A stretch of DNA of 64,000 bases, from NCBI GenBank assembly GCA_965229885.1, contig CBDDJX010000003.1:62001-126000 (forward strand), given 5' to 3'. Position 1 is the stretch's first letter. Each line of letters starts with the position of its first letter. The translations under genes and the position numbers were made by a program. Positions 1 through 8,193 of this stretch are shown here, piece by piece. Below the pieces are notes generated by a model, which worked only from the letters and a program-made list of their open reading frames with translations, did no database searches and was not told the origin of the DNA. This DNA comes from DATLLJ01 sp965229885. Lineage in GTDB: Bacteria > Acidobacteriota > Vicinamibacteria > Vicinamibacterales > CAVVIG01.

Positions 1-1
1 G

Positions 2-967
2 GGCGATCGTGGAATGATTTCACAGAAGCAAATCAATGCACTCACACAGAGAGAGGGCATCGAGTGGATTACGGCTCTCAGGATTGGCGCCATTCGAAAG
101 CTTGTCGACAGCGGGCACATCCAGCTCGGCCTGTTCGACGCGCGCAACCTGTTCGACGTCACGCATCCGGATTGTCCCGGCGAACGCCTGGTGGCGTGTC
201 GAAACCCGCAGCTTGCCCTGCTGCGTGCACACAAGCGCCAGTCGCTTCTGCAAGCCACGTCCAGCGAACTGGAGAACGTGCGAGGTATGATCTCGCGCGG
301 CACAATCAAAGGGAAGGCCGCCATCGGCGTGCGCATCGGAAAAGTCGTGGACAAGTACCAGATGTCCAAGCACGTGGTCTTGGACATTCGCGAGGAGGGA
401 TTCGACTTCCATCTCGATGACGACAAGGTCGCAGCGGAGGCGGCCCTTGATGGACTCTATGTCATCAGGACCAGCGTGCCAGCTAAACGCCTGGCCACCG
501 ACGATGTGGTACGGAGTTACAAAATGCTCAGCCAGGTCGAGTGTGCCTTCCGCTCACTGAAGACCATCGCTCTCGAAGTCCGACCCAGCCGACACCGGCT
601 CGAGGATCGCGTCAAGGCCCACATCTTCCTGTGCATGCTGGCGCACTACGTGGTGTGGCACCTGACTGAATCTTGGCGTCCGCTGCTCTTCTGCGATGAA
701 GACCAGCCGGCCAAGCACACGCGCGACCCGGTCGCGCCCGCAACGCGATCGAGTGCCGCGCTCGACAAGGTGCATGCGAAGGTCCTTGACGACGGTACAC
801 CCGTCCACAGTTGTCAGACCCTGCTCAAAGATCTGAGCAGCATCGTCAGCAACGCCTGCCGCCGCCCGGGCGCATCGACAGCCGGCGAGCCGACCTTCGA
901 GGCCGTCACCACGCCAAACTCAACGCAGCAGCGCGCCTACGACCTGCTCAAGTCCATCCACGTGTAG
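2..967 (+). CDS. IS1634-type (IS4 superfamily) transposase, C-terminal part, cut by the window edge
   Basis: This is the distal part of a DDE transposase. The frame is open to the window edge and reads GDRGM just before the first in-window ATG at 14; a (V)GDRGM block containing a catalytic Asp is typical of IS1634 transposases, so the true start lies outside the window. Downstream, around residues 170-215, the stretch LSQVECAFRSLKT followed by RPSRHRLEDRVKAH is the conserved third-acidic-residue region of the family. The reading frame is undamaged to its stop. The full family protein is about 500-600 residues and this piece has 321. An NhaA stub follows directly, suggesting that the element landed in or next to that gene. 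Family assignment is fairly sure; the exact IS name is not known. Confidence 0.8.
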   Translation, partial: GDRGMISQKQINALTQREGIEWITALRIGAIRKLVDSGHIQLGLFDARNLFDVTHPDCPGERLVACRNPQLALLRAHKRQSLLQATSSELENVRGMISRGTIKGKAAIGVRIGKVVDKYQMSKHVVLDIREEGFDFHLDDDKVAAEAALDGLYVIRTSVPAKRLATDDVVRSYKMLSQVECAFRSLKTIALEVRPSRHRLEDRVKAHIFLCMLAHYVVWHLTESWRPLLFCDEDQPAKHTRDPVAPATRSSAALDKVHAKVLDDGTPVHSCQTLLKDLSSIVSNACRRPGASTAGEPTFEAVTTPNSTQQRAYDLLKSIHV

Positions 968-1025
968 CCAGAAGCCTGCACGCGTATCCCGATCTATCTC
1001 ATAGACTTCAAGGGAGATCTTGCCC

Positions 1026-1193
1026 GATGATGACGGTAACTTCAGGCTAGAGCGTTTCTCACGCCAGGCGGCGCTACCCATCGCCGGAGCGATCGGGGGC
1101 ATCGTGGTCCCGGCGTCCGTCTATTTCCTGACCAACGGCGGAGGGATGGAGTCGCGGGGGTGGGCGATTCCGATGGCCACCGGCATCGCCTAG
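1026..1193 (+). pseudogene. NhaA-type Na+/H+ antiporter, internal fragment
   Basis: A reading frame of about 56 codons resembles the middle of NhaA. ALPIAGAIGGIVVPASVYF and then GWAIPMATGIA match the family signature region (GG..vPA.iY, then GWgIPMATDIAF). The key Asp of ATDIA is a Gly codon (GGC), and the next codon, normally Phe, is TAG. There is no start and neither transmembrane half is present. The fragment is sandwiched between the IS1634 transposase and a redoxin gene, so it looks like a leftover after insertion and deletion. The identification comes from motif memory, without alignment. Confidence 0.55.
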
Positions 1194-1201
1194 TCACGGC
1201 C

Positions 1202-2263
1202 TCATTTCGGTACCGTTGCGCGTTCGATGTCCAGTCGCCGCAACTTGACGGTGTAGGACACAGGAATCGAGCGCGGCGTAAAGCACAGTCGATCGTCGCA
1301 CGCTTGATACTCGAGCGTGCCGGCAATCGTCACGGTATCAACGCCCTTGAGCGCGGCTCTGGCTTCGGGCGACGCGCTGACTGCCATGCTTTGCACGAAT
1401 CGAAACGGCTTCTGGAACACCGGCACGTGTTCGTCGAGCGGCTTGAAGTGGTAGATGTCTGACGCGGGATACTGCAGGACCCTCGTCGACAGGATTGGAT
1501 TGGTCTCGATCCGGAAGTTGATGATTCTGTAGTCCTTCGCGCCGGGCGCGTATACATGGATGCCGACGTTCGGCTTCACGTCGAGGACGACCGAGAACAA
1601 GGAACCCGGGGCCACCACTTCATCGCTGACATAGCTCGTGATATCGAGGTGATCCGTCTCGATGCGCTTCGCTGTTGCCGGCGTCCTGGCGTTTCCAAGC
1701 GCGATCATGATCGTCGAGACAGTATTCCGCTCCTGGTAGGCTTCCTCGAAAAAGCGCGATGTCACTTTGCCGGTTCGGTCGATCAGAAATGTGCCTGGAA
1801 ATGGTATGCCGTAGTTGCTCGTGCCTGCGGCCACTGTGGTGTTCAAGATGCCGTATGCGTTGATCGTCTGAGAGCCGGGATCGGACAGGAGCGGGAACGT
1901 AATGCCGCGACGGCGGCTAAAGTCGGCCATGATGGCGGGCGAATCATAGGTGACAACCGCAAGGCCGAGTCCCTTCTCCTTCAGCTCCCCGAGGCGGCTC
2001 TGCAACTCGATCATCTGCGTCTTGCAGTAGGGGCACCAATCCACGGATCGGGAGAACACCAACATGGCGCCGCGCGGGCCCATGATCGAGTCGCGCGTCC
2101 ACGCTTTCCCTTGCGCATCCTGCAGGCGAAAATCGGGGACCATCTGGCCTGGCTGCGGGCCCAATCGCGACACGTCGATTTCCTGCGGAGGTTGCTGCGC
2201 CAGGCCTGGCAGGATCAAGAACAACAGGAATGCGAATGTAGAGCTCATCGCTCTCATGATCAT
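1202..2263 (-). CDS. Secreted peroxiredoxin-like (AhpC/TSA) protein with DsbD N-terminal-like domain
   Basis: A signal peptide (AMSSTFAFLLFLILPGLAQ) is followed by an AhpC/TSA redoxin domain at about residues 30-180 with the CxxC motif WCPYCK, the family's redox site. A C-terminal beta-rich domain at about 210-350 contains YQACDDRLCFTPRSIPV, the cysteine pair seen in the DsbD alpha domain (DsbC-like interaction domain). Such a combination fits periplasmic thiol transfer. I chose the ATG at 2263 because a GAGG lies 6 bases upstream and it begins the signal peptide; ATGs at 2257 and 2248 and an upstream start at 2317 are possible. It is the second gene after another redoxin, 34 bases beyond that gene's original stop, so the two probably form an operon. 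Confidence 0.8.
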   Translation of the reverse strand: MIMRAMSSTFAFLLFLILPGLAQQPPQEIDVSRLGPQPGQMVPDFRLQDAQGKAWTRDSIMGPRGAMLVFSRSVDWCPYCKTQMIELQSRLGELKEKGLGLAVVTYDSPAIMADFSRRRGITFPLLSDPGSQTINAYGILNTTVAAGTSNYGIPFPGTFLIDRTGKVTSRFFEEAYQERNTVSTIMIALGNARTPATAKRIETDHLDITSYVSDEVVAPGSLFSVVLDVKPNVGIHVYAPGAKDYRIINFRIETNPILSTRVLQYPASDIYHFKPLDEHVPVFQKPFRFVQSMAVSASPEARAALKGVDTVTIAGTLEYQACDDRLCFTPRSIPVSYTVKLRRLDIERATVPK

Positions 2264-2381
2264 CAGACGCCTCAATGTGAGCAGGGAACGCTCGACTTCA
2301 GTATCTGGCCTCGGCACTCAAGGGAGCAAGGAGTGGACGAAGCTGCTGCTCGAGTTCTTCCTTCGTCATTCTGTCCGGATG

Positions 2382-3257
2382 TTACAACTTGACTATCCCC
2401 TGACGATCAACAACGACGACGGTCGGCGTTGATGTCACGCCGTGCAATTTGTGGTTCGCCTCGCTCACCGGCACTGGCAGGTCGGCAAGAAACCCGTAGT
2501 ACGTGTCGCGTACCTGTTGGATGTAGCGAAGCTCCTCGTCAGGGCCGGCCGACGCGCCACCTGCCACATAACCGAAGCGCTGAGTCGGCGCCACGACGGC
2601 GAATCCCTGCGTCTGGTATTTGGCGAGCAGTTCCGACAGGATCGGTCCTTGAATCTTGCAGTCCGGGCACCAGTGCGCCCAGAAGAACAGCACGAGAACT
2701 TTCCCTTTCAACGCCTCGAGCGTTGGTGGCGGAGACCCGATGAATTCGGAACGATCGAGGGTGGGTACTGGCTGTCCCTCGAGGCCAAGAAGGTTGATGT
2801 TCTTCTGAATCCGCTTGTGGATGGACGTATTCTTGTAGATCTCAAGCTGCCGCTGCAGAAAGTAGACCGCGTCTGAGCGCTGCCCGCGTTGGCCTCGCAC
2901 CTGTGCCTGCACTTCGATGCCGGCGCCCAGGGCCGTAGCCAGGCGGGGCTCGCCGTCGAGCGCGCGGTTGGCGAGCGACGCCGCGGTGAGTCGCTGCGCC
3001 TCTCGCGCGTAGCGGGCGGCTCGGTCCAATTGTCCTTCCGCGAGGGCTCCACGGCCGAGCCAGGAGCGCGCCTCGACGATCTCGAGGACGTTTCCGCGCT
3101 CGCCGCGACGCTCCGTGAAGATCGCGTCGGCGCGATCAAGATCGTGTGCGCCAATTGCAGCGCGGACCTCGGATACGACGTCTGCGGCAGCGGTCGTCTG
3201 ACTTGCAACTGGAGCGGCAAGCAGGATCCCGAACAGCACGAGGCAGACAGACTTCAT
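2382..3257 (-). CDS. Secreted TlpA-like thioredoxin-fold protein, ended early by an in-frame TAA
   Basis: The protein starts with a signal peptide (LVLFGILLAAPVASQ), then a helical, TPR-like region at about residues 25-150, then a TlpA/redoxin domain with WCPDCK near residue 200 and the cis-Pro segment VTSTPTVVVVDRQGIVKL at the end. The TAA at 2382-2384 sits where this family has Tyr in a RLYHPG-like motif. The same frame continues without interruption as HPDRMTKEELEQQL and ends at a TGA at 2298, so about 28 C-terminal residues have been lost by nonsense mutation (or are made by read-through). A Shine-Dalgarno GGAGGG lies 6 bases before the ATG. It is the first gene of a two-gene redox operon. 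The truncated product keeps the active site and may still fold. Confidence 0.75.
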   Translation of the reverse strand: MKSVCLVLFGILLAAPVASQTTAAADVVSEVRAAIGAHDLDRADAIFTERRGERGNVLEIVEARSWLGRGALAEGQLDRAARYAREAQRLTAASLANRALDGEPRLATALGAGIEVQAQVRGQRGQRSDAVYFLQRQLEIYKNTSIHKRIQKNINLLGLEGQPVPTLDRSEFIGSPPPTLEALKGKVLVLFFWAHWCPDCKIQGPILSELLAKYQTQGFAVVAPTQRFGYVAGGASAGPDEELRYIQQVRDTYYGFLADLPVPVSEANHKLHGVTSTPTVVVVDRQGIVKL

Positions 3258-3510
3258 ACCGAGCCCTCCGATGTGTCAGCAGCGCTCGCTGGGGTCCGCC
3301 ACGCTGCGACGAGCTAACCGCACTCTTCATAATCACATGACTGGTCAGAAATATTCCACCCTGTGCCATGTCGCAGTCGCCCGCTGGAATAATCTAGGCA
3401 CCTTCGAGCGTTTGTAGGGAGTTCGGGCGAAACCGGCGGTCTTCTAGATGCGATGGGCGCTCGATCAACTGCCGGACGCCTACCGATGGGCGGTGCGTGT
3501 CGAGCCATAA

Positions 3511-3523
3511 GTAAGTGTTACCG
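3511..3523 (+). repeat. Left terminal inverted repeat of the insertion sequence
   Basis: GTAAGTGTTACCG, paired with the right end at 4854-4866 with one mismatch. Confidence 0.6.
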
Positions 3524-4869
3524 GGCGGCGCGTCGTCGCGCCATATTTGGTGTTACCGACGGGGAGAGGTCTTTGAGCGACAGGGCCGCGGAGACTCGCG
3601 CGGTCTTTGCGTGTGTCTCCGCGGCCCCCGCCGTCGAGGGCACCAGCCCGCGCCGATGATTCGCGAGGGCATAGACCCGCGCGAGCTTGCGGTCAATGCG
3701 CGCCGCGAGCGCGAACGGATCGAGCCGGTCCCGCTGGCGCACGAGCGCCACCACCTTCGCGGCGTGGGCCTGCGGGCAGGCCTGGACGCGCTCCAACGGG
3801 GTCTGCGGCGCGTCGTAGTACCGGCGCCGGCGGGCGCCGATGCGTTCTTTGCGCTGGAGTTGCACCGACGGCAGAAAGAGATTCTGCAACAGCCGCAGGT
3901 CGGCCTACACATCGTTCATCGCTGCGAGGGCCCCCGCCGAGTCATACCGCACATAGCCCATCAGCTTCCGGACGTGGGTCCAGTTCTTTTGTTCGATATG
4001 CGCGTTGTCGTTCTTCTTGTACGGCCGCCCCCGCGTGAATTGAATCTGCTGCGCCCGGCAGTACCGGTGCAGATGCGCGTTGATGAACTCCGAGCCGTTG
4101 TCGGAGTCGATCCCCCGGAGCGCGAAGGGCAAGGCCGCGCGCAAGTGGTCGAGCCGTTCCTGGACCCGGACCTGACTTTTCCCCATGACGGCGCCGTGTT
4201 CGACCCAGGTGGTCTGAATGTCGGTGAGATTCAGCGTATGGAGGAAGTCCCCATCGGCGCGGTCGCCCGAGTGACTCACCAGGTCCACCTCGGTGAAGCC
4301 GGGCTCGGTGACGTCCCAGTGATCGGTCTTGCCCAGAATGTGGTGCTTCAACAGCGGGCCGGGTTTGGTGCGCCCATACAGCCGTCGGCGGATCGTGCGC
4401 TGGTCGGGCGCCAGCAGGCGATCGATCTGGCGCGGGCTGATGGTGCGCACCTTCGCTTCGGTGGCGGGCGACACCGCGAGGCGGCGGCGGGCCCACGGCA
4501 GCCCGTCGGCAGCAGGGCCTTCAGGCGGCGGGCCCACGGATCGCCCGCCGCGACCCAGACCGCCCGGAGTGCCCGCACCCCCGCGGCGTCATAGCGCGTG
4601 GGTCGGCCCCGACGCGGGCCCCGCGGGGGCCGCACGGCTGGCCGCCGCCAGGCCCGAATGATCGCCTTCCGATGGTAGCCCGTCACCGTCACCGCCTCTG
4701 TGAGCACGCGCCCCTTCTCCGTCCGCGAGGCCCCCACGTACCGGTCCCGCATCGGCGCCAAATACTCCGGCCTCGCCTGTGGTCCCACGCGGGTGCCCTC
4801 CTGTGGCACACCCGCTTGGGTAACACCCTTTAGGGCGCGACGATACTTTCCTTCGGTCACACTTACCAT
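3518..4869 (-). pseudogene. Integrase-core (rve/DDE) transposase, frameshifted and with a nonsense codon
   Basis: Three pieces make one transposase. The N-terminal helix-turn-helix part (4869 to about 4500: TEKGRVLTEAVTVTGYHRKA) is in one frame. The catalytic part (about 4510 to 3908) is in another, with DDE residues in TEVDLVSHSGD, GIDSDNGSEF and KKNDNAHIEQKNW. The C-terminal part (3904-3518: LRLLQNLFLPSVQLQRKER) continues in the same frame after a TAG at 3905-3907, where Tyr is expected (MNDV-stop-ADLRLLQ). The frameshift lies near 4500, between LKALLP and DGLPWARRRLA. Two independent lesions make the gene inactive. The ATG at 4869 is just outside the right end; a start within the terminal repeat is also possible. 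Confidence 0.8.
4854..4866 (-). repeat. Right terminal inverted repeat of the insertion sequence
   Basis: The complement reads GTAAGTGTGACCG, one mismatch from the left end at 3511-3523. It encodes the first residues after the transposase ATG. Confidence 0.6.
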
Positions 4870-4907
4870 GGCGCGATACGGCCAGTCGACAAGCTCACCG
4901 ATTTCAC

Positions 4908-5177
4908 CTAATGTTGACGCAACCGCGCGATTGTCGCGCCGAGTAGCGCGGCGGGATCGTCCCAGAATTCGAGCACGCGCGCGTGCCGCTCGAGTGCCGC
5001 CTGCACGGCGGCGCGCTGCACGCCGCGTCCGCGGCCGTGAACGAGGCGCACTTCGCGCAGCCCCAAGGCCGCTGCGGCGTCGACGTAATCGCCGACGACC
5101 GCGACGATGTCGGCAGGGGCGAAGGCGTGGAGATCGAGCTCGGCTTCAATGGGAATGCGAATCGGTAGGTCATTCAT
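4908..5177 (-). CDS. Smr (small MutS-related) domain protein
   Basis: A stand-alone Smr domain of 89 residues. The hallmarks are the LDLHAF block near residue 15 (LDxH motif) and VHGRGRGVQRAAVQAAL near residue 46 (HGxG motif), which form the Smr nuclease or nucleic-acid-binding site in this family. Known Smr domains nick branched DNA or cleave RNA at stalled ribosomes; which applies here cannot be told. It follows queF by 9 bases on the same strand with no evident Shine-Dalgarno, so it is probably co-transcribed with queF. The dead insertion sequence lies directly downstream, 38 bases beyond the stop. Confidence 0.85.
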   Translation of the reverse strand: MNDLPIRIPIEAELDLHAFAPADIVAVVGDYVDAAAALGLREVRLVHGRGRGVQRAAVQAALERHARVLEFWDDPAALLGATIARLRQH

Positions 5178-5186
5178 TGTTGGATT

Positions 5187-5534
5187 TCAGCCGGCGACGT
5201 ACGTCGCCGTCACCACCGTTTTGATTCCGCCGCGTACCGAAAAGTCTCCGACGACGGTCATGCGGCGGGGCCGGAGCGCCGCGACAAGGTCGTCGAGGAT
5301 CTGGTTGGTGACGTTCTCGTAGAAAATGCCGCGGTTGCGGAATTCGATCATGTAGTATTTGAGGGATTTCAGCTCGACGCACAGCGCGTCCGGGACGTAC
5401 GTCATGCGAATCTCGCCGAAGTCGGGAAGGCCCGTTTTGGGACAGACCGACGTAAACTCCGGATAATTGATGGCGATCTCGTAGTTGCGCCCGGGCCGCG
5501 GGTTGGGGAAGGTCTCGAGCGTCGCGCTTGACAT
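5187..5534 (-). CDS. queF: NADPH-dependent 7-cyano-7-deazaguanine reductase (preQ1 synthase)
   Basis: Type I QueF, about 115 residues, reducing preQ0 to preQ1 in queuosine biosynthesis in the cytoplasm. SVCPKTGLPDFG contains the catalytic Cys and the downstream Asp. ELKSLKYY is the QueF motif (E-S/L-K-S/Y-K), and FRNRGIFYENVTNQILDDL completes the fold. I chose the ATG at 5534 because the protein then begins MSSATLETFPNP, as QueFs do, and a -10-like TAGAAT ends 8 bases upstream, consistent with a leaderless message. An in-frame ATG at 5552 would add six residues but would overlap that box. The gene is first in a queF-smr pair; no other queuosine gene is in the window. Confidence 0.93.
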   Translation of the reverse strand: MSSATLETFPNPRPGRNYEIAINYPEFTSVCPKTGLPDFGEIRMTYVPDALCVELKSLKYYMIEFRNRGIFYENVTNQILDDLVAALRPRRMTVVGDFSVRGGIKTVVTATYVAG

Positions 5535-5542
5535 GGCCGAAA

Positions 5543-5548
5543 ATTCTA
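5543..5548 (-). promoter_or_regulatory. -10 box for queF, leaderless type
   Basis: On the minus strand TGCTAGAAT has the extended -10 form (TGn then TAGAAT). It ends 8 bases before the ATG at 5534, so transcription would start within a base or two of the start codon. There is no Shine-Dalgarno sequence. No clear -35 was found. Confidence 0.45.
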
Positions 5549-5589
5549 GCATTCCTGGCCGAAATGCGCTGTTTTCAACCCGAGCCCGT

Positions 5590-5619
5590 TTGACACTGGC
5601 TGGAAGCGCGGACTAAGAT
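5590..5619 (+). promoter_or_regulatory. Sigma-70-type promoter of the HU gene
   Basis: TTGACA at 5590-5595, an 18-base spacer, and TAAGAT at 5614-5619. Transcription would begin near 5626 and give a leader of about 85 bases before the HU gene. Confidence 0.7.
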
Positions 5620-5710
5620 TCGTCGATTTTTCCCAACAATACCGCGGTCTCGCTGCGCGCGCGACGGCGACGCGGTAAACATCCCACGCGCGTGAAGTTG
5701 AGGGGAACGC

Positions 5711-6010
5711 ATGACTGACGCCCGCAGAATGGGCAAATCAGAACTCTTTTCGCACTTCGCCGAGCGATTCGAAGTGAAGCGGACCCAGGCCCGCGAGTAC
5801 TTCGACGAACTGGCGGTGTTGGCGGAGAAAGAACTGAAGCGCTCTGGTGAGTTCGTGCTGCCTGGAATGGTGAAGCTGGTCGTTCAGAAGCGCAAGGCGC
5901 GGATGGGCCGTAATCCGGCGACCGGCGAGGCGATCAAGATCGCGGCAAAGACCGTGGTGAAGGCGAGGATCGCAAAGCAGCTGAAGGACGCCGTGCTGCC
6001 TCGCCAGTAG
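5711..6010 (+). CDS. HU/IHF family histone-like DNA-binding protein
   Basis: A 99-residue nucleoid protein. The N-terminal helical dimerisation part (MGKSELFSHFAERFEV, with EYFDELAVLAEKELK) is followed by the beta-arm region FVLPGMVKLVVQKRKARMGRNPATGEAIKIAAKT; the RMGRNPATGE block is the DNA-contacting arm with its conserved Pro. The product bends DNA as a dimer. The start is supported by GAGGGGA about 6 bases upstream. It has its own strong promoter and a long leader, and is alone on its strand. The C-terminal extension KAVV..LPRQ type is short and ordinary. Confidence 0.93.
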   Translation: MTDARRMGKSELFSHFAERFEVKRTQAREYFDELAVLAEKELKRSGEFVLPGMVKLVVQKRKARMGRNPATGEAIKIAAKTVVKARIAKQLKDAVLPRQ

Positions 6011-6086
6011 CGCGGGTCGTATTAGCCCCGGCCAACCGCAAGAGCCTGAGATTGCTCCCCCAGCCGTCGATCATTCCCGGCTGAGA

Positions 6087-6117
6087 GCAGCGGGGCGGCG
6101 AATAGACGCGCCGCTGC
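6087..6117. terminator. Stem-loop between convergent genes, possible bidirectional terminator
   Basis: GCAGCGGGGCG (6087-6097) pairs with CGCGCCGCTGC (6107-6117) with one mismatch around a 9-base loop. It lies between the convergent HU gene and the broken sigma-54 activator. There is no T-run after the stem, so intrinsic termination would be weak. The remainder of the interval 6011-6201 shows no gene. Confidence 0.35.
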
Positions 6118-6201
6118 GCTCGCTCTCAACGGGAGGCTTTTGCGCTGCCGTCGGCTTCGCAGCGAGAGCCCGGCTGTACACCGTCGCCGGCACAAGGCAG
6201 G

Positions 6202-7589
6202 TCATACCCCGCGCAATCGTTTCGCCAGTTGACGCACATCGAGCTTGTCCATCTTGTATTTCAGCGTGCTGAGCGGAATTCCAAGGTATTCAGCGGTTCC
6301 TGTGACGTTCCACCCGCACTTTTCGAGCGATCTGAGAAGGAAATTTCACTCGAACGTATTCGTTGCCTCCTCGAACAGCGAGTCGTGACCCCGTCCGCGT
6401 GGCTCGAGCTGGGCAAAGTGAAATTCGAGCGGCAAGTCTTCCTCTGAGATGTATTCCTTGTCGCTGACGGTGACCAACCGCTCGATGAGGTTCTCCAGTT
6501 CGCGGATGTTGCCCGGCCACCAGTACTTCTTCAACATCGCCATCGTCGAATCGGTGATGCCCTCAATGCGCTTCTGGAACCGAGCCGTGTAACGCTTCAG
6601 GAAGAACTCGGCCAGCTGCGGGACGTCGTCGGCCCGTTCGCGCAGCGGGGGCAGCTTGATCGGGATGACGTTGATCCGGTAGTACAGGTCCTCGCGGAAC
6701 CGTCCCTCCTTCACCGCTTTTTCGAGATCCACGTTAGTCGCTGCGATCAGCCGGAAGTCGGTCTTGATCGGCTTCATGCCGCCAATGCGCTCGATCTCGC
6801 TTTCCTGAATCGAGCGCAGTAACTTAGCCTGGAGGTCGATCCGCAGGTCGCCGATTTCGTCGAGGAACAGCGTGCCGTTCGAGGCCAGCTCGAACTTGCC
6901 GAGCTGCTGGCGATGAGCGCCGGTGAAAGCGCCGCGTTCATGTCCGAACAGCGCGCTCTCGGTGAGCTCGCGCGGGATCGCGGCAAGGTTGACCGCGATG
7001 AACGGGGCCTCCGGATCGCTCGCCTCGCGGTGAATCAGCCGCGCCAGCAGTTCTTTGCCCGTGCCGCTTTCTCCGAGGATGAGCACCGTGGCCGACAGCT
7101 TGGCGACCTTGTGAACGAGATCGATGATGTCGCGCGTGGCCTTGCTCGAGCCGACCACGAACTGGCGATCGCCCTGGTCGAGGACCTGGGCCGACAGTGT
7201 CAGGACCTTCCGGTTCAGGTCCTGCCGCTCGCCCGCGTTGCGCACGAGGGAGCGGAGCTGGTCGTGGTCGAAATCCTTAGTTGACGTAGTGATAGGCGCC
7301 GTGCTTTATGGCCTGCACGGCCGTCTCGACTTCGTTGATTGCCGAGATCATGATGACTTCGATCAGGCCGTAGTTCTCTTTGATGATCAGCAGGACTTCG
7401 AAGCCACTGATGCCCGGCAGGCGAACGTCGAGCAGCACCAGGTCGACGTCTTCGCGGTTCAGAATTGGAAGGGCGGCTTCGCCGCTCGACACGCGGAGCA
7501 CGCGGTGCTCACGCTTCAGGATCGCCGTCAGCGTGTCACGCATGCCCTCGTCGTCGACGACGACGAGGACGGTTTTTTGTTTATGAACC
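6202..7589 (-). pseudogene. Sigma-54-dependent response regulator (NtrC type), broken by a frameshift and a nonsense codon
   Basis: A receiver domain (7589 to about 7278: LVVVDDEG, VDLVLLDVRLPG with the phospho-acceptor Asp) reads GAYHYVN and then a stop. The next frame resumes exactly as KDFDHDQLRSLVRNA, so one extra A in GTCAACTAAG (about 7275) breaks the gene. The AAA+ domain is complete: GESGTGKE Walker A, FGHERGAFTGA (the GAFTGA loop that contacts sigma-54) and LFLDEIGD Walker B. A TGA at 6346-6348 then stands where Arg (CGA) is expected in TFExNFLLRSLEKCGWNV. The Fis-type helix-turn-helix (GTAEYLGIPLSTLKYKMDKL) follows in frame to TGA at 6202. Intact it would activate sigma-54 promoters; no partner kinase is nearby. 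Confidence 0.85.
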
Positions 7590-7636
7590 ATTGGATTGAG
7601 GGAGATCCCGCAGTCGCGCGGTATTGTGGCAGGCGG

Positions 7637-7666
7637 TTGACACTGTTGCAAGCCGTTCGCTAAGGT
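7637..7666 (+). promoter_or_regulatory. Sigma-70-type promoter giving a leaderless transcript
   Basis: TTGACA at 7637-7642, an 18-base spacer, and TAAGGT at 7661-7666. The predicted start, near 7673, is only about three bases before the TTG codon at 7676. The architecture matches the HU promoter at 5590 (same -35, same spacer). Confidence 0.6.
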
Positions 7667-7675
7667 ACGGGTCTG

Positions 7676-7924
7676 TTGAGCGTTCAGTGGCTGCTCATCG
7701 GCGCAGCCCTCCTTATTGCCCTTGGCGCGTTCCTGCGTGCGCGGCGAGTCGCCAGGCGGCTCGAGCGGCTGACTGACTCGTACTGGGAGTTGCGGTATGA
7801 GTACGGGCAGCTGCGCGCTCGCGTCACCCACCTCGAGCCACCCGCAACCGAGCCCGGAACAGCTGATCCGCAGGAACCGGCTAGCCCGACCCATTTTGTC
7901 CCGCTGTCTTCGCTGAAGCGATAA
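7676..7924 (+). CDS. Small membrane-anchored coiled-coil protein, function unknown
   Basis: An 82-residue protein. One N-terminal transmembrane helix (WLLIGAALLIALGAFL, residues 4-19) is followed by a basic and then heptad-like stretch (RRVARRLERLTDSYWELRYEYGQLRARV), then a Pro-rich tail. It begins with TTG, supported by a strong promoter positioned for a leaderless message; no Shine-Dalgarno is present. The topology resembles small septum or envelope adaptors, but I recognise no family. It lies 3 bases before the lipoamide dehydrogenase stub and was probably once co-transcribed with the E3-E2-lipB genes. Confidence 0.65.
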   Translation: MSVQWLLIGAALLIALGAFLRARRVARRLERLTDSYWELRYEYGQLRARVTHLEPPATEPGTADPQEPASPTHFVPLSSLKR

Positions 7925-7927
7925 CCC

Positions 7928-8066
7928 TTGAGAGACTACGACGTCGTCGGGATCGGCGCAGGGACCGGCGGCTACGTCACTGCCATCCGGGCTGCCCCGC
8001 TCGGTCTGACCGTGGCGGTCGTGGAAAGACAGAAGGTACTCGGCGGGACGTGTTTGTTGTGGGGCT
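7928..8066 (+). pseudogene. Dihydrolipoamide dehydrogenase (E3), N-terminal stub
   Basis: About 46 codons match the N-terminus of an E3 flavoprotein: YDVVGIGAGTGGYVTAIRA (FAD-binding Rossmann motif), then VVERQKVLGGTCLLWGC, which ends where the family continues IPTKAL with the second redox Cys. From about 8067 the frame runs into unrelated sequence with a long hairpin, so roughly 90% of the gene is gone. It lies just upstream of the E2 gene, the usual E3/E2 arrangement, so the loss is by deletion or replacement in place. A functional E3 must be encoded elsewhere if the complex works. Confidence 0.75.
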
Positions 8067-8129
8067 GTCGAAGCCGCACACGCCGTGCGCGGCACGGCGA
8101 TCCATTTGTGACACTGTGGGAAATGTGTG

Positions 8130-8193
8130 AAAAAGGGGACGGGAGTCGTTTCGGAGTACGCAGAAACTGAAAATGACTCCCGTCCCATTTTTG
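8130..8193. repeat. Long imperfect palindrome (REP-like or MITE-like hairpin)
   Basis: AAAAAGGGGACGGGAGTC (from 8130) pairs with GACTCCCGTCCCATTTTT (to 8193) with one mismatch. An inner GTTTC/GAAAC pair surrounds a short loop. The GGGACGGGAGTC palindrome is a kind of unit I recall as recurrent in many bacterial genomes, possibly mobilised by REP-associated transposases. It sits at the break of the E3 stub and ends 7 bases before the E2 start codon, leaving only the Shine-Dalgarno GGAG between. Confidence 0.7.

Larger units (their letters stand above)
3511..4866. mobile_element. Insertion sequence, inactivated, about 1.36 kb
   Basis: The element is bounded by inverted ends GTAAGTGTTACCG (3511-3523) and the complement of GTAAGTGTGACCG (4854-4866), matching at 12 of 13 bases. 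A second pair of GGTGTTACC-like motifs lies about 40-50 bases inside each end. One minus-strand DDE transposase gene fills it and is broken twice. I see no convincing target-site duplication at the flanks. The boundaries are my inference from the repeats. Confidence 0.65.

Noticed and set aside
3451..3510. Possible end of a sigma-factor-like gene next to the insertion sequence (ALDQLPDAYRWAV)
   Set aside because: Only about 18 codons, with no upstream homology and nothing matching on the other side of the element. The remainder of 3258-3510 shows no gene.
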